Origin: Pseudomonas fluorescens | GTDB lineage: Bacteria > Pseudomonadota > Gammaproteobacteria > Pseudomonadales > Pseudomonadaceae | Reading direction: 5' to 3' | DNA: 64,000 nucleotides | Assembly: GCF_001708445.1 (NCBI RefSeq) | Contig: NZ_CP015637.1 | Span: forward strand, 2,109,001 to 2,173,000 | Part shown: piece by piece, positions 20,430 to 29,072 of the stretch | Layout of the letters: each line of letters opens with the position of its first letter | Position numbering within the stretch: the first letter of the stretch is position 1 | Notes under the pieces: generated by a model | Told to the model about the DNA's origin: nothing | Database searches by the model: none | The model's input: the letters and a program-made list of their open reading frames with translations, nothing else | Program-made: the position numbers and the translations under genes

Positions 20430-21482
20430 TCAGGCCAGTTGCACTCGCCGCAGCCGGCCGCTCAGTGCCACTACGCTGTTATCCGGCGCCGGTATCGGCC
20501 GCCCCGTCAGCCCCATGCCTTCACTGATCACCACCGCATCCTGGACCCGGCACAGGTTGGACGGCGTATCCAGCCCGCGTGCCAGTACGGCGACTTGCCC
20601 GGTGTCCAGGTTGCAGCTCAACAGCCGCCCGCTGAAGCGGGTAAAGCCGCCGTGCAGGACGGCACCGTTCCAGTCCGGCGGCAAGGGTTGTTGCAGGTGG
20701 CTGCACAATTCCAGCACCAGCAGGTTGCCGTCCGGGCACCACGCCAACCCGGTGGGCAGTTGCAGCCCGTCAATCAGCACCTCGATCCGACCGCTGGCCG
20801 GGTGTACCCGAATCACCTGGCCGGCCTTGTCGGCAAAGTCGATGCCCTGGCGCGCCGGGTCGCCCCGCAATTCACCGGAGAACAGGCTGATCAGCACCGC
20901 GTCGGTCTGCGGTTCGTAGACCAGGGTCACCGGTACGGCCTCCTGGCCTTGTTCCAGTTCGGGCAGTTGCACCCGCACCTGCTCGTCCTGGCCGTCGCTG
21001 AACTCCACCAGTTGGTTGGTATCGGGCTTGACCGCCAGCCAACTGCGTCGGGTTGGGTGCCAGCACAGCGCATTCAGGTTGCCACGGCTGTGGAACACCG
21101 GTTCGGGCGGGCTGTATTGCAGGTCCAGCAACTTGGAGCCACTGACATAGTCGGTCTGGCTGACCATGCAGTGCCCGTCACCGCAGGCGATGTCTGACAG
21201 GCCCATGATTTCATCGCGCAGCATGCGTGCCTGCATGTTCATCGCGCGAAACCCTTGGGCAAGGCATTCACCGGGCAGGTAGGCGCCGGGTCGTTGCGGG
21301 TCCGGTTGCAGCAGGCTGATACGCCCGCTGAAGGGTTGGTCCGCCAGGCCCGAACCGGCCTCGGCCAGTAACAGGCTGCCATCGGCCCGCAGGCAGACGC
21401 CGCGCGGGTTGAGCAGCCCCTCGGCGATCAGTGTGCTGGGGCGCAGGGTTTCGTCGGGGTGGGCGGGGATATGCCAGGTCAT
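20430..21482 (-). CDS. Beta-propeller (SMP-30/NHL-like) protein ending the ebo operon
   Basis: The 350-residue protein has repeated blade-like strands: GVCLRADGSLLLAEAGSG (residues 29-46), LAWCPDGNLLVLELCSH (about 249-265) and VVISEGMGL near the end. This is the pattern of NHL/SMP-30-type six-bladed propellers. There is no signal peptide, so it is cytosolic as read from ATG 21482. It follows the 602-residue protein by 12 bp and looks like the last gene of the 12-gene unit. Substrate is unknown. NHL-type proteins (ScyD/ScyE) also occur in cyanobacterial scytonemin clusters, but that link is only an analogy. Confidence 0.65.
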   Translation of the reverse strand: MTWHIPAHPDETLRPSTLIAEGLLNPRGVCLRADGSLLLAEAGSGLADQPFSGRISLLQPDPQRPGAYLPGECLAQGFRAMNMQARMLRDEIMGLSDIACGDGHCMVSQTDYVSGSKLLDLQYSPPEPVFHSRGNLNALCWHPTRRSWLAVKPDTNQLVEFSDGQDEQVRVQLPELEQGQEAVPVTLVYEPQTDAVLISLFSGELRGDPARQGIDFADKAGQVIRVHPASGRIEVLIDGLQLPTGLAWCPDGNLLVLELCSHLQQPLPPDWNGAVLHGGFTRFSGRLLSCNLDTGQVAVLARGLDTPSNLCRVQDAVVISEGMGLTGRPIPAPDNSVVALSGRLRRVQLA

Positions 21483-21494
21483 GGGATCGCTCTC

Positions 21495-23303
21495 CTATTG
21501 GGGTGGCTGCCACGGTTCGCCGGTGAGATAGGCGCGCAACAGGGCGCGTTGGCAGGGCGACATCGAGCGCACCACCGGCATGAACAACGTGGTGCCTTTG
21601 TAGGTGTCGGCGGTGCGGGCGAGGATCGCGTTCTTGGCGCCCATCACCGCATCCGGTTGGTTCAATGCCACATAGCGCGACATGGCCGGGAAGGCCAGGT
21701 AGTGAAAGCGCAGGACATTTGGGTACATGAGTTCCCAGGTAATGGTTGTGCCCTCGGGAATGCCGAAGTCGGTCTGGGCGTACTTGCGGAAATTGGTGAA
21801 GTAGCCGCTGCTGTCAAGGCCATTGGCGGTGCAGGTCAAGGCGGCGAAACCCGCCTGGGCCGCGGTGCCGGGCTTGACGCTGACCGGTACGCTGACAGCC
21901 AGTTGCCCGGCCTTCACCGTCAGCGTGGTGGGGACATCGAGGAAGTCGTAGTTTTGCGGGTCGGTGTAGAGCGCCGGAGGCGTGACCGTCAGGCCGATAT
22001 CGGTGGTGTCGGGCACCGGGCCGCCCAGATAGCGGACCTGCAAGGTGATCGACAGGCCATCGGGGTAGTCCTCCAGGTAGACATTGCGCTGATCACCGTA
22101 CACCCGGTAGGTCGATTCGATCGCGTTCAGCGTGGTCCCGGCCACCGTGCCCGGTGCGGTGATGGACAAGGGCGAGACCTGGGTCGCCTGTTGTTGGCTG
22201 GGGCTCAGGGGCACGTCGACGATACCGCCATACACGTAGTAGTCGACCAACGGGCTGCTGGTGGGGTCAAGGGTGGTCAGCAGGGTGGTGCCGGCGCTGA
22301 TACTGACGGTGCCGTAATTGGCGTTCGGCCCGATCGCGCTGGTGATGTCGTCCCTGACCGCCCGGAAGGTTTCCTTGGGGATGACGTTCACCATGTCCAG
22401 GCTCAGCAGGCCATTGCTGGCCAACTCGGCATAGGCTGCATTGGACGTGCACTGGTTGACCAACTGCCGCCCCGGCTGGCAGGTCAGCGGCTCGTCGGCG
22501 AATGCCGGGGCCAGGGTGCCGATGACCCGGCCAATACTGGGGTTGGGCGTGTATTGGCCCAAGGCGTAATCGGCGTTCAGTTGTTCGGTGGTCATCAAGG
22601 GGCACATCTCGAACATCACGAAACGCAGCACGATGCCCGTCGCGCCCGGTGCCTGGATGATCGATTGCAGGCCAGGGCTGCTGGTGTTCCAGCTGACGAT
22701 ACTGCTCAGCGGGAAGGTCAGCTGGAACGTGCCACTGGCGTGGAACGAGCCCGGTGCGTCCATGGTGCCCGGCAGCAGCACGCGGCCCTGCACGTCGAAA
22801 CTGCTGCACACGGTATCGCAGTGGATCAGCAATTGGACGTTGTCGCTGGCGCCGATCTGCAGGCCACCGACGAAGATCTGGGTGGTGGTGGACGCCGTCG
22901 GGTCCAGGTCCACCATCATCGGCCCGGAGTGGGGACCCTGGCCGGTCACCGGGTCTACCGAACCGAGCAGGTAGACCGCCTGGCCCACCAGGTCGCCGGT
23001 GGTGCTGATGCTGCCCGGGCTGCCTTGGGAACTGATCAAGGCGTCCTGGGTTTCCACCAGGTGCTGCCCGTAGTGGTTCCAGCCGCCGAGGGTGTAGCGT
23101 GTTCCGCCGGGGGTATTGAGCATGTCGTTCAACTGGTCGTCGCTGAAAGCCTCGGCTTGCGGCGCCAGGGTCGAGGTGGCCAGGTCAAACACCGGCCAGC
23201 TGTGTTCCGTGCCTTGGGGCAGGCATGGGGTGTTGTTCGACACGCTGACATCCGTGCTGATGCCGCCCCAGAAATTCAGGCGAGGTCCATTCAGAATACT
23301 CAT
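21495..23303 (-). CDS. Large protein of unknown function, module member B1
   Basis: This 602-residue protein opens MSILNGPRLNFWGG with no signal peptide. It is Thr/Ser/Pro-rich and looks beta-rich, with short runs such as TLTVKAGQLAVSVPVSVKPG that resemble immunoglobulin-like strands. The C-terminal 70 residues (FPAMSRYVALNQ, TTLFMPVVRSMSP, RALLRAYL) align with those of the 785-residue protein at 25565-27922, and both start MS(I/V)LN.PR. They are therefore homologues. Each follows a cytochrome-like gene. I recognise no named family. It starts 3 bp after the upstream cytochrome-like gene. Confidence 0.7.
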   Translation of the reverse strand: MSILNGPRLNFWGGISTDVSVSNNTPCLPQGTEHSWPVFDLATSTLAPQAEAFSDDQLNDMLNTPGGTRYTLGGWNHYGQHLVETQDALISSQGSPGSISTTGDLVGQAVYLLGSVDPVTGQGPHSGPMMVDLDPTASTTTQIFVGGLQIGASDNVQLLIHCDTVCSSFDVQGRVLLPGTMDAPGSFHASGTFQLTFPLSSIVSWNTSSPGLQSIIQAPGATGIVLRFVMFEMCPLMTTEQLNADYALGQYTPNPSIGRVIGTLAPAFADEPLTCQPGRQLVNQCTSNAAYAELASNGLLSLDMVNVIPKETFRAVRDDITSAIGPNANYGTVSISAGTTLLTTLDPTSSPLVDYYVYGGIVDVPLSPSQQQATQVSPLSITAPGTVAGTTLNAIESTYRVYGDQRNVYLEDYPDGLSITLQVRYLGGPVPDTTDIGLTVTPPALYTDPQNYDFLDVPTTLTVKAGQLAVSVPVSVKPGTAAQAGFAALTCTANGLDSSGYFTNFRKYAQTDFGIPEGTTITWELMYPNVLRFHYLAFPAMSRYVALNQPDAVMGAKNAILARTADTYKGTTLFMPVVRSMSPCQRALLRAYLTGEPWQPPQ

Positions 23304-23306
23304 GGT

Positions 23307-24563
23307 CTATTCCTTTTCCTTGGACGGGCGGGTACCCGGGGCATTGGCGAATTTGAACAGGTAGGAGAAATCGGACGTGAACAGGCTCTTGGCCGGTGTG
23401 GCCATGGAGTGGCACGTCATGCAACTGCTGTTGGGCTGGATGTAGCTTTCCATGGTCACGTTGGCCGACAGCGCGGGCGTTGGCGTGCCCAAGGGGTTGC
23501 TCGGGTCGTTCGGCCGCAGCGGGCGCTGGGTGGTGATCAGTTGGTAGTACTTGAGCACGCTGTTTTGCAGGCCCGGCTCGGCGCGGTAGCGTTTGTTGAC
23601 GTCGTCGGTCAGCGCGGCAATCGGGGTGAACCGGCTCAGCGGGTCGGGCGTCTGGAACGTGGTGCCCGGCAGCGGTACGCAGACCAGTTGGGCGCCCTGG
23701 GGCTGCCAGGTGCAGGGCGACTGGTTGACGTGGGCGGCGCTGGGGTTGAAGTAGCTGTAGGGCGGGCTGGTGGTCGCATTGGACGGCACGTTGTCGATCT
23801 GCTCGAAGGTCGACCAGACCCACTGCGGGTAGCCGGCCGGCTTGGTGATGATGTGCAGGCCCACCAGCCCCAGGTACGCCTGCTGGGTACCGATGCGCTG
23901 GCCCTGCTCGTTGAACGTGGCAACCTGCGCCAGTTGGGTCAGGTAGCGGCTGGCATTGTCATTGGGCGTCAGGATGCGCCAGCTGGATTTGATCTCGATG
24001 ACCCCGTTGGGGAACTGGATGTTGTTGGCCTTGGACACCACATCGGCGTTGTAGAAGCGGTTGGCGACGATGTAGTTGTAGGAGGTCTCGTTGGCCGCGA
24101 TGTCGTAGTAGGTCGGGTTGCCGGCCTGGTCGATCAGCCAGCCGCCGACGGCCTGGTCAATGAAGGTCTCCTGTCGCGTGTTTTTCAACGCAGCAATGTT
24201 GATGATGCCCAGGGTTCTGGCCGCCAGCGGGGTGTTCCATGGGCCAGGGTCGGCCGCATTCGGCAAGAAAATTTCCTCGACGGTCTTGTAGGTCTGCCAC
24301 ACGGTATAGCCCGCATCGCCGGGCTGTTGACTGCAATTGGGCGTGCCGCGTTGGCCGTCCTGGGCCGGCCAGTTCAACGCGATGAACATCTGCCAGCTGT
24401 ATTGATCGAACTGGTCCTGGCTGGCGGTGGCGACCGGTGCACTGCTGGGCGGCTGGCAGTTGAGTGGGGTGGCCAGCGCCGACGCCGCAGGCGTTTCCCT
24501 GGCCAGCGCCGGCGGGCTGGCCAGGCCGATGACTATCACGGCACAACAAACGAGGCTTTTCAT
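23307..24563 (-). CDS. Secreted single-haem c-type cytochrome-like protein, module member A1
   Basis: The 418-residue precursor has a signal peptide (MKSLVCCAVIVIGLASPPALA, cleavage after about residue 21), placing it in the periplasm. Only one haem c attachment site is visible, SSCMTCHSMA with CMTCH at residues 381-385, near the C-terminus. The first 370 residues are not a known cytochrome domain (QYSWQMFIALNWPAQDG; GLVGLHIITK; WVWSTFEQIDNVPS). The 379-residue protein at 27933-29072 is clearly related. It lies between the Cys-rich secreted protein and the 602-residue protein, all on one strand. An electron-transfer or redox-enzyme role is inferred. Confidence 0.75.
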   Translation of the reverse strand: MKSLVCCAVIVIGLASPPALARETPAASALATPLNCQPPSSAPVATASQDQFDQYSWQMFIALNWPAQDGQRGTPNCSQQPGDAGYTVWQTYKTVEEIFLPNAADPGPWNTPLAARTLGIINIAALKNTRQETFIDQAVGGWLIDQAGNPTYYDIAANETSYNYIVANRFYNADVVSKANNIQFPNGVIEIKSSWRILTPNDNASRYLTQLAQVATFNEQGQRIGTQQAYLGLVGLHIITKPAGYPQWVWSTFEQIDNVPSNATTSPPYSYFNPSAAHVNQSPCTWQPQGAQLVCVPLPGTTFQTPDPLSRFTPIAALTDDVNKRYRAEPGLQNSVLKYYQLITTQRPLRPNDPSNPLGTPTPALSANVTMESYIQPNSSCMTCHSMATPAKSLFTSDFSYLFKFANAPGTRPSKEKE

Positions 24564-24582
24564 GGCGATCCTTCCTTGGGGG

Positions 24583-25506
24583 TCAGGGTTTGCGCTGCAT
24601 CAGCTGGTTCCACTGCGCCTTATGCCCGTTACTCTGCGTCGCCGGCGGCTCGAACAGTTGGCAAGGCGGCGGGTTCGACGGGCACATGGCGGCCACTTGT
24701 GCCCAGGTCTGGGCCGGGTCGGGGCGGGCGATGCGAAAGTTCGTGTAGTTCTGGCTCACGATGGGCGCATTGGCCACGGTGGTGTCCCCCGAAAAGAAGA
24801 ACGACTGCGGCGAGCGGTAGGGCGGTTGTCCCGTCGACACTTTGTTGAAGGCATAGCCGAACAGGATCGGCCCGGCAGGTGAGTCGAGATCCAGCGCATA
24901 GGCCTGCACACGGCCGCCCAGGTTTTTGCTGCGCTCGGCGCTGTAGGGCAGGTGCTCGATAAAATCCTGGCGCGGCGGATGATTCAGCGGCGAAAACATG
25001 CAGCAGGCCGGCATGTCTTTGGGGCGGTCCTGCGGGTAGGTGAGGAAGTACGCCTTGTTGCCCAGGGACACGAAGGTGCAGGTGTAGTGGTTGTCCTTGA
25101 TCGGGAAGATCGGCAGGCAGTACTGCTCGTAGTGCTCCATCATCGCGCCAAAGCCGTCGCCATCCGGCGGGATGTAGGTGGTGTCGTAGTAGCTGGTGCC
25201 CCTGGACACGGTGTAGTCCGCCGGGGTCAGGGTCGAGGGCGGGTTGCTGTAGGGCGGCGGGTTTTTCTCGTAGTTGTGCATCACCCGGTACATCGTCCAG
25301 TCGCTGATCCAGTACGCCGGGAAAAACGGGTCGGTAGGGTCGCTCGGGGCTCGTTTGGCGATGCAATTACCATTCTGCGCGTTGCACCCTGCGTTGTTGT
25401 GTACCCCATTGGTGAAGTACACGGCGCCGCTGTCTTGCCCGCCAAACGCCGCGGGGCTGAGCAGCAGCAGGAGCAGAAACAGTCGACTCAAGAGGCTGGT
25501 GTTCAT
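24583..25506 (-). CDS. Secreted Cys-rich protein of unknown function
   Basis: The 307-residue precursor has a leucine-rich signal peptide (RLFLLLLLLSPAAFG). The mature part carries about nine cysteines (GCNAQNGNC, YCLPIF, YTCTF, ACCMF, MCPSNPPPCQLF), suggesting disulfides, and no CxxCH. It is rich in Tyr and Pro with loop-like segments. It is placed between the two cytochrome/large-protein pairs of the operon, 20 bp before the cytochrome-like gene. No family is recognised. A periplasmic partner of the cytochrome-like proteins is a reasonable guess. Confidence 0.65.
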   Translation of the reverse strand: MNTSLLSRLFLLLLLLSPAAFGGQDSGAVYFTNGVHNNAGCNAQNGNCIAKRAPSDPTDPFFPAYWISDWTMYRVMHNYEKNPPPYSNPPSTLTPADYTVSRGTSYYDTTYIPPDGDGFGAMMEHYEQYCLPIFPIKDNHYTCTFVSLGNKAYFLTYPQDRPKDMPACCMFSPLNHPPRQDFIEHLPYSAERSKNLGGRVQAYALDLDSPAGPILFGYAFNKVSTGQPPYRSPQSFFFSGDTTVANAPIVSQNYTNFRIARPDPAQTWAQVAAMCPSNPPPCQLFEPPATQSNGHKAQWNQLMQRKP

Positions 25507-25564
25507 ATGACACTCCTTTGAAGTCCGGGTGACAGGTGCGTCACCCGGTGGTCCTGTCCGAGGC

Positions 25565-27922
25565 TTACGAGTAGTCGCTCATACTGAGCGGGACGGGTGG
25601 GTAATTGCGCTTCACCAGGGCCTGCGCCCACAGCTCCAGCACGGCGCGCCGGCTTTGCGGCATGTCGCGGGTGATGGGCATCGCCAGGGTGCTTTCCTCC
25701 TGGTACTCCTTGCTGATCAACACAATCAGCTGGTCGACGGCACCTTCGATGCGCGTCAGGGAATTGAGCGGCATGTACTTGCTCATGATCGGGTACAGGT
25801 AATAGAACGGTTGCAGGATGAAGGGGTAGATAAAGCTCTCCCAGATCAGTTGGCCGGCGTCTTCACGCTGGTAGACCTGGTTCCATGCGTCGACAAAGTC
25901 CTGCTGCATCTGCGGCTCCAGCGGCAACACGCGCAGTGGCGCGAGGAAGTCGGTGAAGGCCTGGTTGAGCGGGAAACTGAACGGGATCACCGGCGCCTGC
26001 TGGCCTTCCTGCACAAAGAAACGCAGGGTCGGAAAGCCAGGGGCCTGGGCGGTGACCGTCAGGTTGGCAATGCCGTTGGCGTCGGTCTGGATCTGGGTCA
26101 CGCTGTACTGCACTGTGTTGCTGAGCGGGTCTTGCAACGTGCCTTGCCGGGGGATCGGGTTGGCGAACGACAGGCACGGGCTGAGGGCGACCGAGGCGGG
26201 TGTCGGCAGGAATTGCTGGTAGGTCACCGGCACCGTTTGATCGTCTGATTCGACGATCCGCGTGGCCATGAGCTGGCGACCGGTGCCCTCGGTGACTTCG
26301 GCGAGCAGTGTCGACGTGCCGTTGAATTGCGGGAGGTTGGCGCTGTTCTTGATCGGGTTTTGCGGGTCGTTGTTGAACAGCGTGAAGTCGGCCGCGTTGC
26401 TGAACGCCAGGTAGTAATCGGTGGTGCACAGCATGTAGGCATTGCTGTACTCCGCCACCCACAACACGGTCCCGGCCGGCGCTGGCAGGCCATCGTATTG
26501 CACCATGATCTGCAATGTCTTGGTGTCGCCCACGTCGATGAAGCTGGCGCTCTGCACCACTTCGGCTGTCCACATTTGCTGGGTGGCGGCGGGGGGCGTG
26601 GTGGCGCCTTGCAGTTGCAGTTCCAGCGTGCCGGTTTGCAGCTGCGCCTGGGCCTGGGCGGTGAGGGGCAGGTCGAGGATACCCGCACGTTGGTCGAACG
26701 CCGCCTGCTGGTAATCGTCATAGCCGAAGCTGGCCAACGGGCTGAATTGCTCGCCCTGCCGGATACCGATCTGGTAGTTGCCGGCCTGGAACTTGGCCGC
26801 CACCGGGATGGGCGCGGTCTTGTCGACCGGGTAGAACGGAAAGGCGTTGCCCAGGTCCAGCGACAACGTATCGCCATGGGCCTGCGCCGAGATCACGCCG
26901 AGTTTGGCCGAGGTGGTTTGCGTGGGCGAGGTGATCGGCACCGGGTTGGCCGGGATCAGGCGCCGACCGGCCGGGGCGGTGGGGAATTCACCGTCCAGCC
27001 ACAGGCCCAGGGTGCCGACCGTGCGGCTGTAGGCCGGGTTGAAGAAAATATCGCCGACGTTATCCAGCCCTTGTTGATACATCGCCGTCACCTTGGCCAG
27101 GGCTTCGGGGCTGGAGGAGTGGGTGTCGATGGGCGGGTAGTTATTGAAAATACCGTTCCTGTCGTAGCACGTCAGGTAGGTGGAAAAGCGAAACATCAGC
27201 CCCTTGGCTTTTTGTTGTTCCATCTGCGCCTGCAGGTTTTGCAGCAAGGCCGAGTTGCCGATGACCCAGGCCAGGTTCTCTTTCGGGAAACAGGTCTGCC
27301 AGGTGGTGGTGACGTAGCTCAGCCCGCCAAGGTTGGCCCAGTTGAAGTTCAGGAAGCGGTCGAGCATGCGGTGCTCGCGCTTGAGCGTCAGGCCACATTG
27401 GTCGGTGCCCAGCACCAGTTTGTCGAAGTACAGCGCAGTGAAGGTGTTCTGCCAGGGGCTCACGTCGACAAAGCGCGCCGGTGTGGGCGCGTTGCTGCCA
27501 AACGGGTTGCCGAGCAATTGGAAGCTCTGGTTGATCAGCGGGTCCTGGCTCACATACCCCCCGGTGGGCAACTCGCCGCCGGTGACCACGGACTGGATCT
27601 GGTTGTAGCTCACGGTGCCGCAGGCATTGTCCCCGAACAGGTTCCATTCGCCGGGGATCATCGGCGTGGTCAACTGCGAGGCGTTGCCCGGTACTTGCAG
27701 GACATAACCGGGGATCTGGCTGTGTGGCAGTGGCGCGATCGTCCACGGCAGCAAGGTGCTGGCGGCGTTCTGCGGGGTGACGTTGAAGCTGTCCAGGAAC
27801 CGCCAGTTCATCTGCATCTTCACCGCATCGTAGAGCGGGTACATGTCGTTGTTGTTAGCGGTCGGCGGGTTCCAGAACAGATGGCCGCCCAGGTAGATAC
27901 GCGGGAAATTCAATACGCTCAT
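25565..27922 (-). CDS. Large protein of unknown function, module member B2
   Basis: The product has 785 residues from ATG 27922, which has AGGAG 6 bases upstream; the open frame extends further but inside the preceding gene. It begins MSVLNFPRIYLGGHLFWN, without a signal peptide. Middle regions look beta-rich (TLQIMVQYDGLPAPAGTVLW). The end (YPIMSKYMPLN, STLAMPITRDMP, RRAVLELWAQ) matches the end of the 602-residue protein. Like that protein it follows a cytochrome-like gene, by 10 bp. No named family is recognised. Lack of a signal on both large proteins contrasts with the secreted neighbours. Confidence 0.72.
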   Translation of the reverse strand: MSVLNFPRIYLGGHLFWNPPTANNNDMYPLYDAVKMQMNWRFLDSFNVTPQNAASTLLPWTIAPLPHSQIPGYVLQVPGNASQLTTPMIPGEWNLFGDNACGTVSYNQIQSVVTGGELPTGGYVSQDPLINQSFQLLGNPFGSNAPTPARFVDVSPWQNTFTALYFDKLVLGTDQCGLTLKREHRMLDRFLNFNWANLGGLSYVTTTWQTCFPKENLAWVIGNSALLQNLQAQMEQQKAKGLMFRFSTYLTCYDRNGIFNNYPPIDTHSSSPEALAKVTAMYQQGLDNVGDIFFNPAYSRTVGTLGLWLDGEFPTAPAGRRLIPANPVPITSPTQTTSAKLGVISAQAHGDTLSLDLGNAFPFYPVDKTAPIPVAAKFQAGNYQIGIRQGEQFSPLASFGYDDYQQAAFDQRAGILDLPLTAQAQAQLQTGTLELQLQGATTPPAATQQMWTAEVVQSASFIDVGDTKTLQIMVQYDGLPAPAGTVLWVAEYSNAYMLCTTDYYLAFSNAADFTLFNNDPQNPIKNSANLPQFNGTSTLLAEVTEGTGRQLMATRIVESDDQTVPVTYQQFLPTPASVALSPCLSFANPIPRQGTLQDPLSNTVQYSVTQIQTDANGIANLTVTAQAPGFPTLRFFVQEGQQAPVIPFSFPLNQAFTDFLAPLRVLPLEPQMQQDFVDAWNQVYQREDAGQLIWESFIYPFILQPFYYLYPIMSKYMPLNSLTRIEGAVDQLIVLISKEYQEESTLAMPITRDMPQSRRAVLELWAQALVKRNYPPVPLSMSDYS

Positions 27923-27932
27923 GTCAGGCTCC

Positions 27933-29072
27933 TTAGCGTTGCCACTGGGCGCGTTTGAGCGACCAGACAAAGTCCAGTTTGTGGTAACCGACAAAGTCGG
28001 TGGCCGGCAGTAGGGCGGTGGGGTACACGATGCCGCCCTGTTCCTTGAGGGCGAAATTGAAGTAGCCCTGTTTCGCCGAGTACGCGGCTGTAGCGTGGCA
28101 GGCGAAACACGACGATTGGCTCTGGAAGGCCGACTCCAGCTGGGAATTGGCGAGCAGGGTGGGCGTGGTGTTGGACTGCACGCCAATCAACTCGTACTGC
28201 GCCAGTTCGGCGTACTGGGCCTGGAAGAGCGTGTTGACCGGCTGTGCCGCCGGTGTCGGCCCGGTGCTGTTGGTCATCGGCGTGGGCGGCACCGCATTGG
28301 TCACGGTGTACTGGCTGTTGTGGCGGTTTTCGAAGGTGGTCCAGACCCAGTCGGGGTTCAGCTTGTTGATCACATGCAAGCCGCTCAAGGCGGCATAGCC
28401 CACCTGGTACTGTTCACCTTGCTGGTAGTAGGCCTGGGCGATGTAGTAGCCATCGTTGGCCAGTTGCTGCTGGTAGCTGGGGTCGTTGCCGATCCACAGC
28501 CACGCGGCTTTCAGTTCCCAGGCGGTGGCGGGGAAGTTGAGATCGCTGGTCAAGGCGGCCTGGCCGTTCACGTTGTAGACCTTCTGCTGCACGATGTAGT
28601 CGAACGTGTCCGCGCCCATCAACAACTGGAAGCGCACCGCCTGGCCTTGCTGGTCCTTGGGGACCTGGCCGCCCATTTCCAGGATCAGCCCGTCCACCTG
28701 CTGCGTGGCATTGAGGTTGTGAAAGGTGCGACTGAGGTTCATGCCCAGCGCCTTGGCCTGTTGCAGCACGGCGTCTGGCGGCGGCGTATTTTGGTTGTAC
28801 GGCTGGGGCGGGGCGCCGTTGGCCAGGTACACCTGGTCCGAGGGTTTCAGGGTTTCCCAGACCCGGTCGGGGCTCTGCGCGCTGGCGGGCTGGTTCAGGC
28901 AGGCAAACCAGTTCCAGGCCAGGGTGTCCGGGCTTTGCACAAAGGCCGCCCGGGTCTTGTCGAGGTTGCCTCCAAATTGCAGGAAGTTGCTGCAATCGAA
29001 GGGGTTGGTGTCCTGTGCCTGGGCCAACCCGGCCAATGCACTGAGGACCGTTATAGAGAAGGCTCGCCGCAT
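27933..29072 (-). CDS. Secreted single-haem c-type cytochrome-like protein, module member A2
   Basis: The 379-residue precursor has a signal peptide (MRRAFSITVLSALAGLAQA, cleavage near residue 19). A single haem c site SSCFACHATA lies with CFACH at residues 322-326. It is homologous to the 418-residue protein: both share GLH(V/I)I(N/T)K, WVW(T/S)TFE and the C-terminal haem site. The start overlaps the eboF 3' end by 22 bp, so it is embedded in the ebo operon rather than merely adjacent. The non-haem region is a family unknown to me. Confidence 0.75.
   Translation of the reverse strand: MRRAFSITVLSALAGLAQAQDTNPFDCSNFLQFGGNLDKTRAAFVQSPDTLAWNWFACLNQPASAQSPDRVWETLKPSDQVYLANGAPPQPYNQNTPPPDAVLQQAKALGMNLSRTFHNLNATQQVDGLILEMGGQVPKDQQGQAVRFQLLMGADTFDYIVQQKVYNVNGQAALTSDLNFPATAWELKAAWLWIGNDPSYQQQLANDGYYIAQAYYQQGEQYQVGYAALSGLHVINKLNPDWVWTTFENRHNSQYTVTNAVPPTPMTNSTGPTPAAQPVNTLFQAQYAELAQYELIGVQSNTTPTLLANSQLESAFQSQSSCFACHATAAYSAKQGYFNFALKEQGGIVYPTALLPATDFVGYHKLDFVWSLKRAQWQR

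Noticed and set aside
21459-24848. Very long plus-strand open frame (over 1100 codons) opposite the unknown and cytochrome-like genes.
   Set aside because: It reads antisense through three well-supported minus-strand genes and has Gly/Arg/His/Gln-rich composition typical of shadow frames in GC-rich DNA, with no domain.
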